Source: Streptomyces sp. SJL17-4
GTDB lineage: Bacteria; Actinomycetota; Actinomycetes; Streptomycetales; Streptomycetaceae
Assembly: GCF_036826855.1 (NCBI RefSeq)
Contig: NZ_CP104578.1
Coordinates: forward strand, 7,002,501-7,066,500
Direction: 5' to 3'
DNA length: 64,000 bases
Part shown: piece after piece, positions 63,272-64,000 of the stretch
Layout: the number at the start of each line of letters is the position of its first letter
Position numbering within the stretch: the stretch's first letter is position 1
The notes under the pieces: generated by a model
The model's input: only the letters and a program-made list of their open reading frames with translations
Databases searched by the model: none
What the model was told of the DNA's origin: nothing
Made by a program: the position numbers and the translations under genes

Positions 63272-64000
63272 GCAGGTTGCGTTGGCTGACCGCTGGGGAA
63301 TCCCACGGACCCGCGCTGGTCGCGACACTGGAGGGTCTTCCCGCCGGCGTCCCGGTCACCACTGAGCTGGTGGCGGACCACCTCGCGCGGCGACGCCTCG
63401 GCTATGGGCGTGGCGCCCGGATGAAGTTCGAGCAGGACGAGATCACCTTCCTGGGTGGAGTCCGGCACGGGCTCTCCCTCGGTTCCCCGATCGCCGTCAT
63501 GGTCGGCAACACCGAGTGGCCCAAGTGGGAGAAGGTCATGGCCGCCGACCCGGTCGACCCCTCCGAGCTCAAGGAGACGGGCCGCAACGCGCCCCTGACC
63601 CGGCCGCGTCCCGGTCACGCCGACCTCGCCGGCATGCAGAAGTACGGCTTCGACGAGGCCCGGCCGATCCTGGAGCGCGCCAGCGCCCGCGAGACCGCCG
63701 CCCGCGTCGCCCTCGGCGCGATCGCCCGCTCCTTCATCAAGGAGACCGCGGGCATCGAGATCGTGTCGCACGTCGTCGAGCTGGCCGCCGCCAAGGCGCC
63801 GTACGGCGTCTACCCGACCCCCGCCGACGTCGAGAAGCTCGACGCCGACCCGGTCCGCTGCCTCGACGCCGACGCGTCGAAGGCGATGGTCGCCGAGATC
63901 GACCAGGCCCACAAGGACGGCGACACCCTCGGCGGTGTCGTCGAGGTGCTGGCCTACGGCGTGCCCGTCGGCCTCGGCTCCCACGTCCACTGGGACCGGC
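63268..64000 (+). CDS. aroC: Chorismate synthase, 5' part (runs off the right edge)
   Basis: About 244 codons are present. It opens [20 protein letters not shown] and continues [50 protein letters not shown] and [18 protein letters not shown], the FMN/EPSP-binding motifs of AroC. It removes phosphate from EPSP to give chorismate, the precursor also used by pabB. The start is TTG 63268, with GAGGAG (63257-63262) 5 nt upstream. ATG or GTG are not available near it, so the rare start is well supported. Confidence 0.94.
   Translation, partial: MSRLRWLTAGESHGPALVATLEGLPAGVPVTTELVADHLARRRLGYGRGARMKFEQDEITFLGGVRHGLSLGSPIAVMVGNTEWPKWEKVMAADPVDPSELKETGRNAPLTRPRPGHADLAGMQKYGFDEARPILERASARETAARVALGAIARSFIKETAGIEIVSHVVELAAAKAPYGVYPTPADVEKLDADPVRCLDADASKAMVAEIDQAHKDGDTLGGVVEVLAYGVPVGLGSHVHWDR

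Overview
The window is one stretch of high-GC (about 72%) actinobacterial chromosome, almost certainly from Streptomyces. The reasons are strong third-position GC bias, many GTG and TTG starts, presence of the sporulation gene ssgB, phosphatidylinositol-mannoside enzymes, and a gene order (thrS, pgsA, pimA, pdxST, ruvCAB, yajC-secDF-apt-relA, hisS, rpsD, alaS, aroE-aroC) that matches what I remember of the Streptomyces core arm. It is mostly housekeeping DNA; I see no prophage, insertion sequence, CRISPR array or secondary-metabolite cluster.

Layout. 1-3.8 kb: end of a BluB-CobT fusion, a CysG-type sirohaem enzyme and a SPOUT RNA methyltransferase. 3.8-8.2 kb: a 25-bp GC-rich tandem repeat, a membrane-anchored Ser/Thr kinase, a small membrane protein, a phosphotransferase-fold protein, a zinc-ribbon protein and a five-gene tRNA cluster on the minus strand (Gly-Cys-Val-Val-Val). 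8.2-14.3 kb: pabB-pabC, acetyltransferase, DsbA-like protein, small membrane proteins, CGNR zinc-finger protein, ssgB and a PGPGW membrane protein. 14.4-18 kb: a 911-residue polytopic membrane protein and an SRPBCC protein lie between two nearly identical tRNA-Val(CAC) genes. 18-24.5 kb: DEDDh exonuclease, a DUF4365 protein overlapping an uncharacterised partner, thrS, a K+ channel-like protein and a HIT protein whose stop codon sits in a 35-bp tandem repeat. 24.5-28.6 kb: a conserved membrane protein and an EF-G paralogue, both on the minus strand.

28.8-36 kb: pgsA, an acyltransferase and pimA overlap one another (phosphatidylinositol mannoside synthesis), followed by a metallo-hydrolase, a LemA-like protein, pdxS-pdxT (vitamin B6) and a YebC-family regulator. 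35.6-45 kb: ruvC-ruvA-ruvB (Holliday junction processing), yajC-secD-secF (Sec export accessory complex), apt and relA ((p)ppGpp). 45-53 kb: DUF349 protein, cyclophilin, metallo-hydrolase, hisS, VKOR-family protein, rarA, secreted HNH protein and rpsD. 53.4-62.5 kb: an AfsR/LuxR-type NTPase without a DNA-binding domain, then a co-directional run DUF948 protein-small protein-alaS-ruvX-mltG-aroE with several overlapping start/stop junctions. 62.6-64 kb: a lower-GC gene for a spore-associated-protein-A-like secreted protein sits on the opposite strand between aroE and the start of aroC, which runs off the right edge.

Transcription units end in strong GC-rich hairpins, many with 11-22 bp perfect stems. 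Several genes have a TANNNT-like -10 box 6-9 nt before the start codon, suggesting leaderless mRNAs. The observations I would follow first are the SapA-like insertion and coupled mini-ORF before aroC, the EF-G paralogue lacking its catalytic histidine, the repeated half-sites before pdxST, the 35-bp repeat at the HIT stop codon, and the DUF4365 two-gene unit. None of these is proven to be a new system by sequence alone.
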